DNA of 64,000 bases from Bacteroidales bacterium (GCA_016709025.1 JADJEQ010000021.1:47986-111985); one strand, 5' to 3'. Counted from the first letter of the stretch, positions 9,566 to 19,583 are shown. The notes: generated by a model from the letters alone, not told the origin. Program-made: numbers and translations.

Positions 9566-10288
9566 TTAATTTTTCTTTTGCTTCAGAAACCACTCGTACA
9601 ATTCAGGGTTGTCATAGGTTTCGGTCCAGCTATCGTGATTTGATAAGGGATAAATGGTAAATCTGGCTTCATTTCCGGCAGCTTTCAAAGCTATGATCAT
9701 TTTTGAAACCTGATTGATTAAAACCACATCGTCGGCTGCGCCATGAAATACCCATACCGGCAACGATTTAATCTCACCTGCTCTTAACGGATAATTGCGG
9801 TTAATTCTGCCACAAACAGGTGCGATGGCTGCGAAATAGTCAGGATGGGCCATTACCAGGTCCCAGGTAGCCCAGCCACCCATACTTAAACCGGTTAAAT
9901 AAACCCTGGATTCGTCAATTTGGTATTCTGAAGCAATATACCTGATCAGTGCAAACAAGGTTTCTGTATCCCAATCGGTAGAATCAGGGCACTGTGGAGA
10001 AAGCACCACAAATGGGAATTTTTTCCCCGCTTCAATCAGTTTCGGAGGCCCGTGCACTTTCACCTTTTGAAGGTCGGATCCGCGTTCACCGGAACCATGA
10101 AGAAAAACCAGCAAGGGCCATTCCATTTCAGATTTTTCATCATAGCCATCGGGAAGATAAATCAGGTATGTAGATTCAACAGTGCGTTGAACAGTCCCTG
10201 TAAAGGAACCACTGCTCTGCTGACTTTCTTGTGCTGACGCTATAGTTGTTACAAATGTCAGAAATAATGGAATCAGGAGTAACTTCAT
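9566..10288 (-). CDS. secreted alpha/beta-hydrolase (esterase / prolyl-oligopeptidase-like), 240 aa
   Basis: A signal peptide (MKLLLIPLFLTFVTTIASAQ) is followed by an alpha/beta-hydrolase core. YLIYLPDGYDE and PLLVFLHGSGERGSD supply the oxyanion HGxG segment. The nucleophile elbow GLSMGG holds Ser135, FHGAADDVV carries the likely acid, and SNHDSWTETY the catalytic His near the C-terminus. This pattern matches the S9/PHB-depolymerase-like predicted peptidases common in Bacteroidota, usually acting on acyl or carbohydrate esters. The protein is complete and of normal length. It is convergent with the barrel gene upstream and divergent in context from the porin; no operon partner is visible. Substrate unknown. 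Confidence 0.85.
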   Translation of the reverse strand: MKLLLIPLFLTFVTTIASAQESQQSSGSFTGTVQRTVESTYLIYLPDGYDEKSEMEWPLLVFLHGSGERGSDLQKVKVHGPPKLIEAGKKFPFVVLSPQCPDSTDWDTETLFALIRYIASEYQIDESRVYLTGLSMGGWATWDLVMAHPDYFAAIAPVCGRINRNYPLRAGEIKSLPVWVFHGAADDVVLINQVSKMIIALKAAGNEARFTIYPLSNHDSWTETYDNPELYEWFLKQKKN

Positions 10289-10587
10289 AAACTCAAATTT
10301 TTCGGCATTTATCTAAAACTACCTGTGATTGTCATGTGTAAAATGTTGCATCTGATAAAATGAAAGTTCCATCATATTATCGGATCTCTACCTGTCACAG
10401 ACTGCATCTGGAAGACGATCACTTTATTTTTTTAAGCCTCAGTCTGTTTCGACAAAGAGCCTAATGTTTACATCACTACGGCTAATTTATTGCATCATCT
10501 ACAGGCAGATAAATTCATCAACCATCGCTCCTCTCACAGCTTTTCACTTTTTACTTTTTACGGGCAGGTTTAGACTTTTTACTTTTA

Positions 10588-12540
10588 CTAATCGTAGAAC
10601 ATCCATGAAATACCAAACTTAAGTCCTCTGTCAGGCATGGGATATCCGGGTACCATTATGTAATTGTAGCCGCTGAAACCGCTGTTGAGGTGTTTGGCAA
10701 GCAGATACATCCGCGCCCTTTTAACCCGGATGTTGATAAATCCATCTACATACGGATAATTCCCGGTGCTGACGCTGTTTTGCACATAGTACGACCGGAG
10801 AGCCGGCATATAGGCATCGGCAAAAAATGCGGAATTATAGAGAACCGAAAAACCGGTATGCAGGTGAAGTGCCCGCTTGAAAACAGGAATGGAGAAGCTG
10901 CCGGTAAGTCTTCCGGCTATTTCAGGCAAATGAAGCACTGCGGATTTCGATACGTTTTGCCATACCCCGAATGCCTCAAAATTAAATTTGCCAAGTGTAA
11001 AGTCTGCCTGTCCCCAGGCCTGACTAACACTGAAAGATCCGTCATTGCGTTCAGGTTTTGCTTCCTGGTTAAAATACACCCAGTTTGTCAGGTTGTAATA
11101 ATTAAAACCAGCTTTTACATTATTTCTTTGGTACATAGCGCGGCTGCCAAAGATGGTTTGTTGTCCGAAGGTGTTGTTCCAACTGAAGTGGTTTGAGTAA
11201 TGAAACTGGTATAAATAATCAGGTTGCAATGCGTCGAGTGAAACGGATGCGATGAGATTCCCCCAGGAAGCTGAGTTGTCGGCAGCAGGCAGGCTGAGCT
11301 TTGCTGACAAACCCTTATCTCCGTTAAAGGGATTTCCCTGTGTGAGCCATATTTTTCCTTCGGCACGCGCTACGCCAAAGGCATTGGCCGAAAGCCAGGC
11401 ATACGGTGTAAGCCTTGTAAAATTCTTTGAAATCGAATCATTCCGGTAAACACTGATCGCATATTCAATACCGGCCCTCAGCAGCAGGGCTTTTTCCTGA
11501 CCTTTGGTCCGGCCGACCCCTCCCTCAAAGGAAATGTCATTGACGATTTCGTGATAATAGACAGAATCATAGGTATTCAACGAATCAATCAGAATTTCAG
11601 AATAATACCCTGATTTCGGATTGCCGTCTTTGTATAGGTTCGAATTTCGTGAATATGAAAAAGTATAGCTGAAATAATTGGTCCGGGCCGGGTTGTAATA
11701 CCTTTGAATGGTGTCGGCATAGGGTTTAATTCTTAAACTGTCGGAATGGATGGTGTCTTTTGCCTGACCTGGTTTTCGTCCGAAATAATAGAACTGACGC
11801 AGAAAAACCCCGTATTCCTTAATCTGGTTGTCAGCCTCCTCAAGGTTAATGGGAATTCGTGTTCTGTCTGTTTCGATATTTTCTGAAAAAAGGCTGTCGT
11901 ATTTAATGCCGCCGTTTTCCCTCCACCGGAGACGGTTGTTGTGATAATTGGCAAGTGTAACAAGTCGTTCGTTGTCTGAAACAAATTGCCCCTGAATGGC
12001 AACACCCGAGTTGTCGGATTTTTGCCGGTCGTATAATCCCACGGAATTGATAATCCTTAAATCGACCCCGAGGGTAATACCGCGGGAGAGATTCTGAGCG
12101 TGGGTTACATTAAATATTTGCTCTTTCTCTTTGCCCATGGAATAAAACAAATGGGAGTAGGGCCCATGGATGTGATAAAAGTTGATATTGTCATTCCGGA
12201 GAAGGTAATTGCCGAAGTCTGAGGGTGCAAACCGAAATCCACTGGCAGGCTCAGGATCGAAAACCATTGATTTGTATGCAAGTCCGGCGTTGCCATTCAG
12301 CAGGTAAAGCCCGCTTTCCGATTCAGTAGGTATGTAAAATTGGAATCCTTTCAAAGATGTATCGGCAAGCCTGGTAAGGTTTTCACCCTTCCAACGGTTG
12401 CTGAGCGTTGCAGCATAAACCGAAGCGGTGTCAGGCGAAGGAACAGACTGAGCTGCAGTTTCCTGATTCTGTGCGAATAAATTTCCGGGGGCAGTTTGAA
12501 AAAGAAGTAACAGAAGAAATAGTGAAAATAGTTGCCGCAT
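10588..12540 (-). CDS. putative porin (Porin_10-type), 650 aa
   Basis: Signal peptide of about 23 residues (LFQTAPGNLFAQ). Near residues 130-180 is the segment FNVTHAQNLSRGITLG, the most conserved part of a Bacteroidota putative-porin family (Pfam Porin_10, recalled from family knowledge). Later residues are alternating strands with many Tyr/Asn, for example YFSYTFSYSRNSNLYK and LRSYYVQNSVSTGNYPYVDGFINI. It ends in a barrel-like GLKFGISWMFYD. It should sit in the outer membrane as a channel or structural barrel; substrate unknown. Transcription is probably from a TAnnTTTG box 24 bases upstream of the start. Monocistronic as far as can be seen. Confidence 0.82.
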   Translation of the reverse strand: MRQLFSLFLLLLLFQTAPGNLFAQNQETAAQSVPSPDTASVYAATLSNRWKGENLTRLADTSLKGFQFYIPTESESGLYLLNGNAGLAYKSMVFDPEPASGFRFAPSDFGNYLLRNDNINFYHIHGPYSHLFYSMGKEKEQIFNVTHAQNLSRGITLGVDLRIINSVGLYDRQKSDNSGVAIQGQFVSDNERLVTLANYHNNRLRWRENGGIKYDSLFSENIETDRTRIPINLEEADNQIKEYGVFLRQFYYFGRKPGQAKDTIHSDSLRIKPYADTIQRYYNPARTNYFSYTFSYSRNSNLYKDGNPKSGYYSEILIDSLNTYDSVYYHEIVNDISFEGGVGRTKGQEKALLLRAGIEYAISVYRNDSISKNFTRLTPYAWLSANAFGVARAEGKIWLTQGNPFNGDKGLSAKLSLPAADNSASWGNLIASVSLDALQPDYLYQFHYSNHFSWNNTFGQQTIFGSRAMYQRNNVKAGFNYYNLTNWVYFNQEAKPERNDGSFSVSQAWGQADFTLGKFNFEAFGVWQNVSKSAVLHLPEIAGRLTGSFSIPVFKRALHLHTGFSVLYNSAFFADAYMPALRSYYVQNSVSTGNYPYVDGFINIRVKRARMYLLAKHLNSGFSGYNYIMVPGYPMPDRGLKFGISWMFYD

Positions 12541-12563
12541 TTGCCAAATACTGATTGTTATTG

Positions 12564-12571
12564 CAAAGATA
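12564..12571 (-). promoter_or_regulatory. candidate -7 box for the porin gene
   Basis: The minus strand reads TATCTTTG, an exact TAnnTTTG match, beginning 24 bases upstream of the porin ATG. Confidence 0.5.
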
Positions 12572-12595
12572 GAATAAAAGCCGTGAAGATGAGTG

Positions 12596-12960
12596 AAGAG
12601 TGAAAGAGTGAGTTGTTTTGAGTTAATTTTAGTGATTGAGAATTTTGAGTTAGTGAAAAGTGAATAGTGAAGAGTGATTGAGTAGTGAGTTATGAGTAGT
12701 GAGTAGTGAGTGCTGAGTTATGAATGCTGAGTTATGAGTAGCGAAGTAGTGAATAGTGAGTAGATGTGAGTAGTGAGTAGTGGGAAGGGGAGAGTGGGTT
12801 GTAGGGGAGAGTGGGTGAAGGGGAGAGTGGGTGAAGGAGAAGCCATTCACCAGTCACCAGTTATCAGGAACCAGAAACCAGAAACCAGAAACATCCCCCG
12901 TCCCCCGCCCCTCGTCCCCAACAAACCGTGAATTGAGGAGTGAATAATGAGAAGTGAGTA
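12596..12960. repeat. low-complexity GAGTAGTGA / GGGAGAGTGGG tract
   Basis: Dominated by irregular repeats of GTGAGTAGTGAG, GAGTTATGA and GGGGAGAGTGGG, then by CAGAAACCAGAAAC. No gene is seen between the porin start at 12540 and the amylase start at 13082. Similar low-complexity spacers recur at 18.1-18.4, 21.6-22.1 and 35.9-36.1 kb. Confidence 0.7.
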
Positions 12961-13031
12961 ATGAATAGAGTGCAAGTGAATCTTGAAACCAATCGGATTT
13001 TACTTTTTACTTTTTACTTTAGACTTTATTT

Positions 13032-13039
13032 TATCTTTG
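13032..13039 (+). promoter_or_regulatory. candidate -7 box for the GH13 gene
   Basis: TATCTTTG matches TAnnTTTG and lies 43 bases upstream of the lipoprotein ATG at 13082, which supports that ATG over the first ATG of the longer downstream frame. Confidence 0.5.
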
Positions 13040-13081
13040 AGATTCAATTCGCCTGTCATCACAAACTAAGCTTAACACCTT

Positions 13082-14946
13082 ATGAAATCCCTGAAATGGA
13101 TATTGCCGGTTTTAATACCTGCATTTTTTATGTCGTGCAACGAAAAAAAGCAAAGCAACAATGAATCTATGGAAAAAAGAAAGTTGTAGTATACCAGGTA
13201 TTTACCCGCCTTTTCGGGAATACTGACACCACCAATAAACCCTGGGGTACTCTTGAGGAGAATGGGGTAGGAAAGTTTAATGATTTTACCGACAAGGCTT
13301 TGGAAGAAATCAAGGCATTGGGTGTAACGCACATCTGGTACACCGGCGTGCCTCACCATGCGCTGGTCCGTGATTACACGGCTTATGGCATCAGCAACGA
13401 TGATCCCGATGTAGTGAAGGGCCGCGCCGGATCGCCCTACGCGGTTAAGGATTACTACAATGTGAACCCTGACCTCGCGGTGGATCCTGCCAAACGGCTT
13501 GATGAATTCAAGGCACTGGTTGAACGGACCCATAACCATGGCATGAAGGTGATCATCGACATTGTGTTTAATTATGTAGTTAGGGGTTATTATTCGGTTT
13601 CAAATCCGGCCGGCACCGAAGATTTTGGTGCTACCGACGATAAGTCGGTTGAGTATGCCCGCAACAACGACTTCTATTATATTCCCGGTCAGGCTTTCCG
13701 GGTGCCGGAGCCCCGCGATAATTACCAACCACTTGGCGGTGAAGCGCATCCACTGGCCGATGGCAGATTCGATGAAATTCCGGCCAAATGGACCGGCAAT
13801 GGTTCCAGGCTGGCACGTCCTGATTTTTATGACTGGTATGAAACCGTTAAGATTAATTTCGGTGTACGCCCTGATGGTGCTAAAGACTTCGATACTTTGC
13901 CAGCCGGTTTCGGTGATAAGCCTCTGGCCGACCATTATGCATTCTGGAAAGATAAGGAGGTGCCGGGAAGCTGGAAGAAATTCCGTGACATCGCGCTCTA
14001 CTGGCTCGGCTATGGGGTGGATGGTTTCCGGTTCGATATGGCCGAAATGGTGCCGGTTGAGTTCTGGAGTTATATGAATTCATCCATCAAAAATGCCAAC
14101 CCCGGTGCTTTTATCCTGGCCGAAGTATACAACCCGTCACTCTACCGCGATTATATCCAACTAGGGAAAATGGACTACCTCTACGATAAAGTGGAGCTAT
14201 ACGATACCCTGAAACACATTATCCAGGGTCATGGTTCAGCCGATCATCTGGCTGGCATTCAACAGGGGCTTTCCGATATTGAGCACCATATGCTGCATTT
14301 TCTGGAGAATCATGACGAACAAAGACTCGCCAGTCCTGATTTTGCCGGAAAGGCAGTTAAGGGCAAGCCAGCCATGGTGTTGAGTACCACCATCAGTACC
14401 TCGCCAACCATGGTCTATTTTGCCCAGGAACTTGGTGAGCCGGGCGACGGCAACCCTGGGTTCGGCAGCGCAACCCGTACCACCATTTTCGACTATTGGG
14501 GCGTGCCGTCACAGCAGCGATGGATGAACGGAGGTGCCTTCGATGGCGGTAAACTCTCAGAAGATGAAAAATCATTGCGCGACTTCTACCAGAGACTGCT
14601 GAACTTCACCATCAATAGCTCTGCTCTTATGGGGAAGTATATGGAAATCCACTCTTATAACCGGGCGAACACAGAAGGTTATTATGATAAGTGCTTTTCT
14701 TATGCCCGCTGGTCCGACGACGAACGATTACTGGTAGTTGTCAATTTTAAAGATTCCATCACCGACATCTATGAACTTCAGTTGCCGGCTGAATTGATCA
14801 GCGCGTGGAAACTGAAAGATGGGACCTATAAACTGAAAGACCAGCTTTACGGAAAGGCCGGTTTTGATCTGACAGTTACAAATGGGTCCGGCAAAGTCAA
14901 AATGGAAGTCAAACCATTGGAATCATTTATTTTATCTGTGGAATAA
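13082..14946 (+). CDS. GH13 alpha-amylase-family lipoprotein, frameshifted near the N-terminus
   Basis: Alpha-glucan hydrolase of family GH13. The frame from 13300 holds the four conserved regions (numbering within that 548-aa frame): IIDIVFNYV (about 85), GFRFDMAEM with the nucleophile Asp (about 243), ILAEVYNP with the acid Glu (about 274) and LENHDEQ (about 335). In-frame sequence runs back to 13180 (VVVYQVFTRLFGN), but no start codon exists there. In another frame 13082 begins a lipoprotein signal, MKSLKWILPVLIPAFFMSC, that stops at 13187. Adding one A to the six-A run at 13173-13178 joins them into one 621-aa lipoprotein ending ESFILSVE. A surface-exposed or periplasmic amylase is therefore likely. 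The indel is either an assembly error or a disabling mutation. The next gene, GH125, follows after 34 bases. Confidence 0.85.
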
Positions 14947-14980
14947 GGCTGGCCTGCAACCGGTATTTGATAATATCAGT

Positions 14981-16414
14981 ATGAGTTCGAGACGGAATTT
15001 TCTTAAAAATGGCAGTATCCTGCTGGCCGGGTTGTCGGTGAGTAATATCTTCGACCTGAAGGCGGGTATTTTGCAGCCAGATCAGAATGAATTTATCAAC
15101 AAACGGCCGGCTGTGAAGGATCGCAAGTTCATCAGCCGGGCTGTGGAGGCTGAAATAACCAGGGTTAAAGCCCGCATTGCAGATCCTGAACTGGCATGGA
15201 TGTTTGAGAATTGCTTTCCAAATACCCTCGACACCACCATCAGCCATTTTACAAAAAACGGGAAACCGGATACGTTTGTCATCACAGGCGACATCAACGC
15301 AATGTGGCTGCGCGATTCTTCTGCCCAGGTTTGGCCCTATATTCCGTTCGCTAAGGATGATGCTGAACTTTCCCTACTGATTCAGGGTGTTATCAACCGT
15401 CAGGCAAAATGTGTACTGATCGATCCCTATGCCAATGCCTTTAATTATGGCCCCGACGGATCGTACTGGATCTCGGACGAAACAGCCATGAAGCCCGAGC
15501 TGCATGAACGCAAGTGGGAGGTCGATTCACTTTGCTATGTGATCAGGCTGGGTCATCAGTTCTGGAAATTGTCGGGCAATACCGACCCGTTCGATAAAGA
15601 ATGGGAATCGGCCATGCGTTTGATTGTAAAGACCTTTAAAGAGCAACAACGCAAAGAAGGCAACGGTCCCTATTCATTCCGGCGAAAAACTACTTCACCG
15701 AACGATACAGCCCAGGGAACCGGTTTCGGAAACCCGGTAAGGCCGGTCGGGCTTATCTGTTCTGTTTTCCGGCCATCCGACGATGGTGCCATCTTCCCTT
15801 TCCTGGTTCCTTCCAATTTTTTTGCTGTTCAGTCGCTCAGGCAGCTGGCCGAAATGAGTGAAGCCATTCTGAAGGATAAGGATTTTGCCGCTGAATGCGG
15901 GGCGCTGGCCGATGAGGTATATACAGCACTTCAAAAATATGCAATCGTGGATCATTTTGAATTCGGTAAGGTGTATGCTTATGAGGTAGATGGTTATGGC
16001 AGCAGGTTGCATATGGACGATGCCAATGTCCCCAGCCTGATCTCACTCCCTTATATTGCCGGACTTGATCCTGCCGGGGAAGTCTATCAGAACACCCGGA
16101 AGTTGTCACTCAGTCCATTCAATCCCTATTTTGCCGAAGGGAAGTACAAAGGGGTGGGAGGGCCGCATACCGGCAAGGAGATGATCTGGCCGCTGAGTTA
16201 CGTAATGCGGGCCATGACCAGTCACGATGATGAGGAAATACGCTACTGTCTTCAGATGCTGAAGGAAACCCACGCCGGCACCGGCTTTATGCACGAATCT
16301 TTCGATAAAAACAATCCGTCAAACTTCACCCGGAGCTGGTTTGCCTGGGCCAATACCATTTTCGGAGAACTGATCCTGAAAATAGCTGATGAAAAACCTC
16401 ATTTGTTAAGGTGA
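14981..16414 (+). CDS. GH125 exo-alpha-1,6-mannosidase (DUF1237 family), 477 aa
   Basis: The start at 14981 gives a Tat-like signal, MSSRRNFLKNGSILLAGL, with the twin-arginine motif SRRNFLK; an earlier in-frame ATG at 14882 would overlap the amylase and add unrelated residues. The family marker MWLRDSSAQVWPY is at about residue 106. The later PNDTAQGTGFGNPV, RPSDDGAIFPFLVPSNFF and GGPHTGKEMIWPLSY segments match the (alpha/alpha)6 barrel family GH125, known to remove non-reducing alpha-1,6-linked mannose by inversion. It lies 34 bases behind the GH13 gene on the same strand, so the two are probably co-transcribed and act on extracytoplasmic glycans. Ends ADEKPHLLR. Complete and of usual length. 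Confidence 0.9.
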   Translation: MSSRRNFLKNGSILLAGLSVSNIFDLKAGILQPDQNEFINKRPAVKDRKFISRAVEAEITRVKARIADPELAWMFENCFPNTLDTTISHFTKNGKPDTFVITGDINAMWLRDSSAQVWPYIPFAKDDAELSLLIQGVINRQAKCVLIDPYANAFNYGPDGSYWISDETAMKPELHERKWEVDSLCYVIRLGHQFWKLSGNTDPFDKEWESAMRLIVKTFKEQQRKEGNGPYSFRRKTTSPNDTAQGTGFGNPVRPVGLICSVFRPSDDGAIFPFLVPSNFFAVQSLRQLAEMSEAILKDKDFAAECGALADEVYTALQKYAIVDHFEFGKVYAYEVDGYGSRLHMDDANVPSLISLPYIAGLDPAGEVYQNTRKLSLSPFNPYFAEGKYKGVGGPHTGKEMIWPLSYVMRAMTSHDDEEIRYCLQMLKETHAGTGFMHESFDKNNPSNFTRSWFAWANTIFGELILKIADEKPHLLR

Positions 16415-16933
<519 letters not shown>

Positions 16934-16953
16934 AAGTACTTATATTTGTACTT
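16934..16953 (+). promoter_or_regulatory. toxin-antitoxin promoter with overlapping operator palindrome
   Basis: Inverted repeat AAGTAC (16934-16939) / GTACTT (16948-16953), 8-base centre. The centre carries TATATTTG (16941-16948), an exact Bacteroidota -7 box. A repressor bound to the palindrome would cover the promoter, the expected layout for autoregulation by a YefM-YoeB complex. Located 26 bases before the antitoxin ATG. Confidence 0.6.
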
Positions 16954-16978
16954 AAATAATAACTTAAAACGGTTACCA

Positions 16979-17233
16979 ATGAAAGCCGCAAATTTTACTG
17001 AATTCAGAACCAGGCTGAAACAGTTTCTCGATGATGTTGAAAAGAACAATGAAACCCTCATTATTAAACGGGGCAGTGGTCAGGGCACAGTCCTGATTTC
17101 TCTGACCGAATACAATTCGATTCTTGAGACAGTTCATTTGCTAAGTTCCAAGGCAAATGCTGACAGGTTGTATGAGTCAATTCAACAGATGAAATCAGGA
17201 AAATCTGTGGAAAAGGAATTAATTGAAAAATGA
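16979..17233 (+). CDS. antitoxin, Phd/YefM family, 84 aa
   Basis: Neutralises the toxin encoded immediately downstream and represses the shared promoter. The fold signature is visible in MKAANFTEFRTRLKQFLDDVEKNNETLIIKRG, the DNA-binding N-terminal domain, followed by GTVLISLTEYNSILETVHLLSS and a charged C-terminal tail that normally wraps the toxin. The start at 16979 is chosen over an upstream in-frame ATG at 16946 because the latter would lie in the promoter palindrome. Its TGA overlaps the toxin ATG (ATGA), so the pair is translationally coupled. Length is typical of the family. Confidence 0.88.
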   Translation: MKAANFTEFRTRLKQFLDDVEKNNETLIIKRGSGQGTVLISLTEYNSILETVHLLSSKANADRLYESIQQMKSGKSVEKELIEK

Positions 17234-17493
17234 TGCGGCTGATTTTTTCGAAAAATTCCTGGGAAGATTATACCTCATGGGTGGCGGAAGATCCAAAGAT
17301 GCTCAGGAAAATAAATGGACTGATCAGGGATATTCAATGTACACCCTACGAAGGTTTGGGAAAACCTGAACCTTTAAAATATGACCTGGCTGGTTTTTGG
17401 TCCAGGAGAATCGACCGGGAACACAGATTGGTCTATCAGGTTTCCGGAAATGACATTCTCACTTATAGTTGCCGGTACCGTTACGATCATTGA
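17230..17493 (+). CDS. toxin, YoeB/Txe family mRNA endonuclease, 87 aa
   Basis: Ribosome-dependent mRNA interferase of the RelE/YoeB superfamily. WEDYTSWVAEDPKMLRKINGLI, CTPYEGLGKPEPLKYDLAGFWSRRI and EHRLVYQV match YoeB/Txe across their length. The catalytic Glu (GKPEPL) and Arg (EHRLVY) are present. The C-terminus reads YSCRYRYDH, where the family usually ends CRYHY or KDHY; the terminal Tyr is kept but the preceding His is Arg, with a His two residues further on, so activity may be altered. Overlaps the antitoxin gene by four bases. Confidence 0.87.
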   Translation: MMRLIFSKNSWEDYTSWVAEDPKMLRKINGLIRDIQCTPYEGLGKPEPLKYDLAGFWSRRIDREHRLVYQVSGNDILTYSCRYRYDH

Positions 17494-17545
17494 ACTGATT
17501 TTCAATTCGAAATTTGTTAATATATTAATTATTAAAGATTTACAT

Positions 17546-18124
17546 ATGAAAAATCTTCTAAAGTTCTTTTTACTTTTGATGCCGTTCATGGTTTCCGCTC
17601 AGTCTGATTCCACCAAAACCGCCCTCTTGCTGATAGATATCCAGAACTTCTATTTTGAAGGCGGATCTTCAGCCCTGGTAAACCCTGTTCCTGCAAGTGA
17701 AAAAGCTTCCATGATTTTGAATGATTTCAGGTCGGATGGACGTTTGATTGTGCATATTAAACACGGCGAAGGTCCTCAGAGTGAAATCCATGAAAATGTG
17801 CGCCCGCTTCCCGGAGAGAAGATTTTTGTGAAACAGGAGGTAAACAGTTTTCTGAATACCGGTCTGCTGGAATATCTTCGTGAAAACGGGATTAAGAAAC
17901 TGGTTTTATGCGGCATGCAGACTCATATGTGCCTCGAAGCAGCTACCCGGGCTGCGGCAGATTATGGGTTCGAATGCATCGTAATCGGGGATGCCTGCGC
18001 CACCAAAGACCTGAAATTTGGCGATAGGGTGATTAAAGCGGAGGATGTTCACTACTCCACCCTTGCTACATTCCGGCCTTATGCAAAGGTTATGGATACT
18101 GTTGAATACCTTAAAAATGAATGA
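17546..18124 (+). CDS. secreted isochorismatase-like cysteine hydrolase, 192 aa
   Basis: A signal peptide (MKNLLKFFLLLMPFMVSAQ) is followed by the isochorismatase-hydrolase fold. The triad is visible: Asp31 in LLLIDIQNF, Lys96 in FVKQEVNSF and Cys129 in CGMQTHMCLEAATRAA. Members include nicotinamidases and N-carbamoyl amidohydrolases; which amide is cleaved here cannot be told. The export signal is less common for the family and implies a periplasmic substrate. The ATG at 17546 is chosen since the longer frame upstream overlaps the toxin gene. It lies 52 bases after the toxin stop and may be read through from that promoter. Confidence 0.85.
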   Translation: MKNLLKFFLLLMPFMVSAQSDSTKTALLLIDIQNFYFEGGSSALVNPVPASEKASMILNDFRSDGRLIVHIKHGEGPQSEIHENVRPLPGEKIFVKQEVNSFLNTGLLEYLRENGIKKLVLCGMQTHMCLEAATRAAADYGFECIVIGDACATKDLKFGDRVIKAEDVHYSTLATFRPYAKVMDTVEYLKNE

Positions 18125-18447
18125 GTAGCGGGATTCATACAATGAAAAAAGTTGGCAGTTGGCAGTTGGCAGTTGGCAAAAGGCCCATCTGACCGGCTAA
18201 AGCTTGCTAATTGTAACATCAATTTGGCCAGCCGGGCAGGCAGTTGGCAAAAAACCGGTATTAATCGTAAATCGTAAACCGTAAATCGTAAATTCCTTTT
18301 CACTTTTCACTTTTCACTAACTAAATCATTCTCTCAAAACTCACACCTCATTACTCCTTCATTCTTTCACTCTTCACTTTTCACTAACTCAAACTCCTCA
18401 ATCACTTAAATTAACTCATTTAACTCTTTCACTCTTCACTAAAACCC
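18125..18447. repeat. low-complexity spacer (GGCAGTTG and TCACTTTTCAC repeats)
   Basis: Holds three tandem copies of AGTTGGC (18151-18178), CGTAAATCGTAAACC words and T-rich TCACTTTTCACTAACT repeats. No gene seen. Confidence 0.6.
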
Positions 18448-18672
18448 ATGGGCCCCGATCCTCAACTACTTCTCCAGCTTGTCGAAATGCAAATGCCTTT
18501 TGGCAAATACAAAGGCACGCTCTTATGCAATCTGCCGGTATCCTACCTTGAGTGGTTCCAGCGCAAAGGCTTCCCGGAGGGAAAGCTGGGAATGCTGCTT
18601 CAAACCATCTACGAAATCAAACTCAATGGCCTGGAATACCTGCTTGTTCCATTAAAAAACAGAAGGAAATGA
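18448..18672 (+). CDS. DUF3820 family protein, 74 aa
   Basis: Small soluble protein. The core MPFGKYKGTLLCNLPVSYLEWFQRKGFPEGKLG contains the P-F-G-K-Y-K-G and YLEWF signature of DUF3820, sometimes annotated as a quorum-sensing-regulated virulence factor, though its biochemistry is not established. Its TGA overlaps the ATG of the next gene (ATGA at 18669), so the two are translationally coupled. Complete and of normal family length. Confidence 0.85.
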   Translation: MGPDPQLLLQLVEMQMPFGKYKGTLLCNLPVSYLEWFQRKGFPEGKLGMLLQTIYEIKLNGLEYLLVPLKNRRK

Positions 18673-19145
18673 TAAAACCGGCTTCTTTAAGTCTGCTGAA
18701 GCAGGAACTGGAGAACCTTTCTGCAAAGGAAGTGCAGGAATTATGCCTGAAACTGGCGAAATACAAGAAGGATAACAAGGAGTTGCTCAGTTATCTGATA
18801 TTCGATGCCGGGGATGAGGCAGAATATATAAAAAATGTGAAAGCTGAAATTGAACTGCAATTCAGCGAAATAAATACAACTCACCTGTATTTTGTCAGGA
18901 AGAGCATTCGGAAAATTCTCAGGACAACCAATAAATATATCCGTTATTCAGGCCAGAAACATACAGAAGCTGAACTCCTTCTTTTCTTCTGTTCAAAGCT
19001 TAAAGATTCGGGCATCCCATTCCAGTCGGTTTCGTCGCTGAGCAATCTCTACCTGAGTCAGTTGCAGAAAATCAGGAAAGCGGTGTCACTGCTTCATGAA
19101 GACCTGCAATACGATTATGGCCGTGAAATTGAGCGTTTAAGCTGA
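18669..19145 (+). CDS. hypothetical helical protein, 158 aa
   Basis: Not recognised with confidence. The start at 18669 overlaps the stop of the DUF3820 gene; the longer frame from 18552 is an out-of-frame shadow of that gene. The protein is soluble, Leu/Lys/Glu-rich and almost wholly helical in character (LLKQELENLSAKEVQELCLKLAKYKKDNKELLSYLIF, HTEAELLLFFCSKLKD). There is no signal peptide or membrane segment. It somewhat resembles the DUF6155 type of Bacteroidota proteins, but this is only an impression. Coupling to DUF3820 suggests shared function. Confidence 0.7.
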   Translation: MIKPASLSLLKQELENLSAKEVQELCLKLAKYKKDNKELLSYLIFDAGDEAEYIKNVKAEIELQFSEINTTHLYFVRKSIRKILRTTNKYIRYSGQKHTEAELLLFFCSKLKDSGIPFQSVSSLSNLYLSQLQKIRKAVSLLHEDLQYDYGREIERLS

Positions 19146-19169
19146 AGGATTGCTGATTATGATTTTTTA

Positions 19170-19583
19170 TTATTTCCCTGCCAGGTAATAATCCACCGAA
19201 AACCGGCCCGGCCCGGCAAGCAAAAGGGTGATATAAGGAAACAGGAAAAGCAAGGCATGCTCCTTTACATCCAGCGGATCGTTGGCATGGGCCACAAATA
19301 CTGCCACCAGCATGGTTACGATCAAAGGGATAACACTGATTCTGGTCAGCAGTCCGGCGATCAGAAACATTGACATAAAAAATTCAGCCATCACTGTCAG
19401 GGCCAGCCCCAGCCAGATGCTCCCAAGCACCGGTATAAAATTCCCGTCAGCCACAATCTGATTGAAACCTGTTAGTTTCGGCAGCCCGTGTGTGATCATC
19501 AGAACTCCCACCGATAACCGGAGTATCAGTAATCCCCAGTCTGTAAGTTGTGAATGTGCAGTGTTTAAAATTCTATTTATCAT
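19170..19583 (-). CDS. DoxX family membrane protein, 137 aa
   Basis: Four hydrophobic helices. The first carries the DoxX signature WGLLILRLSVGVLMITHGLPKL; WLGLALTVMAEFFMSMFLIAGLLTR and ISVIPLIVTMLVAVFVAH follow, then HALLFLFPYITLLLAGPGRFSVDYYL. DoxX proteins are inner-membrane proteins of uncertain function, some linked to redox or thiosulfate metabolism. Convergent with the gene to the left (26 bases between stops). Complete. Confidence 0.9.
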   Translation of the reverse strand: MINRILNTAHSQLTDWGLLILRLSVGVLMITHGLPKLTGFNQIVADGNFIPVLGSIWLGLALTVMAEFFMSMFLIAGLLTRISVIPLIVTMLVAVFVAHANDPLDVKEHALLFLFPYITLLLAGPGRFSVDYYLAGK

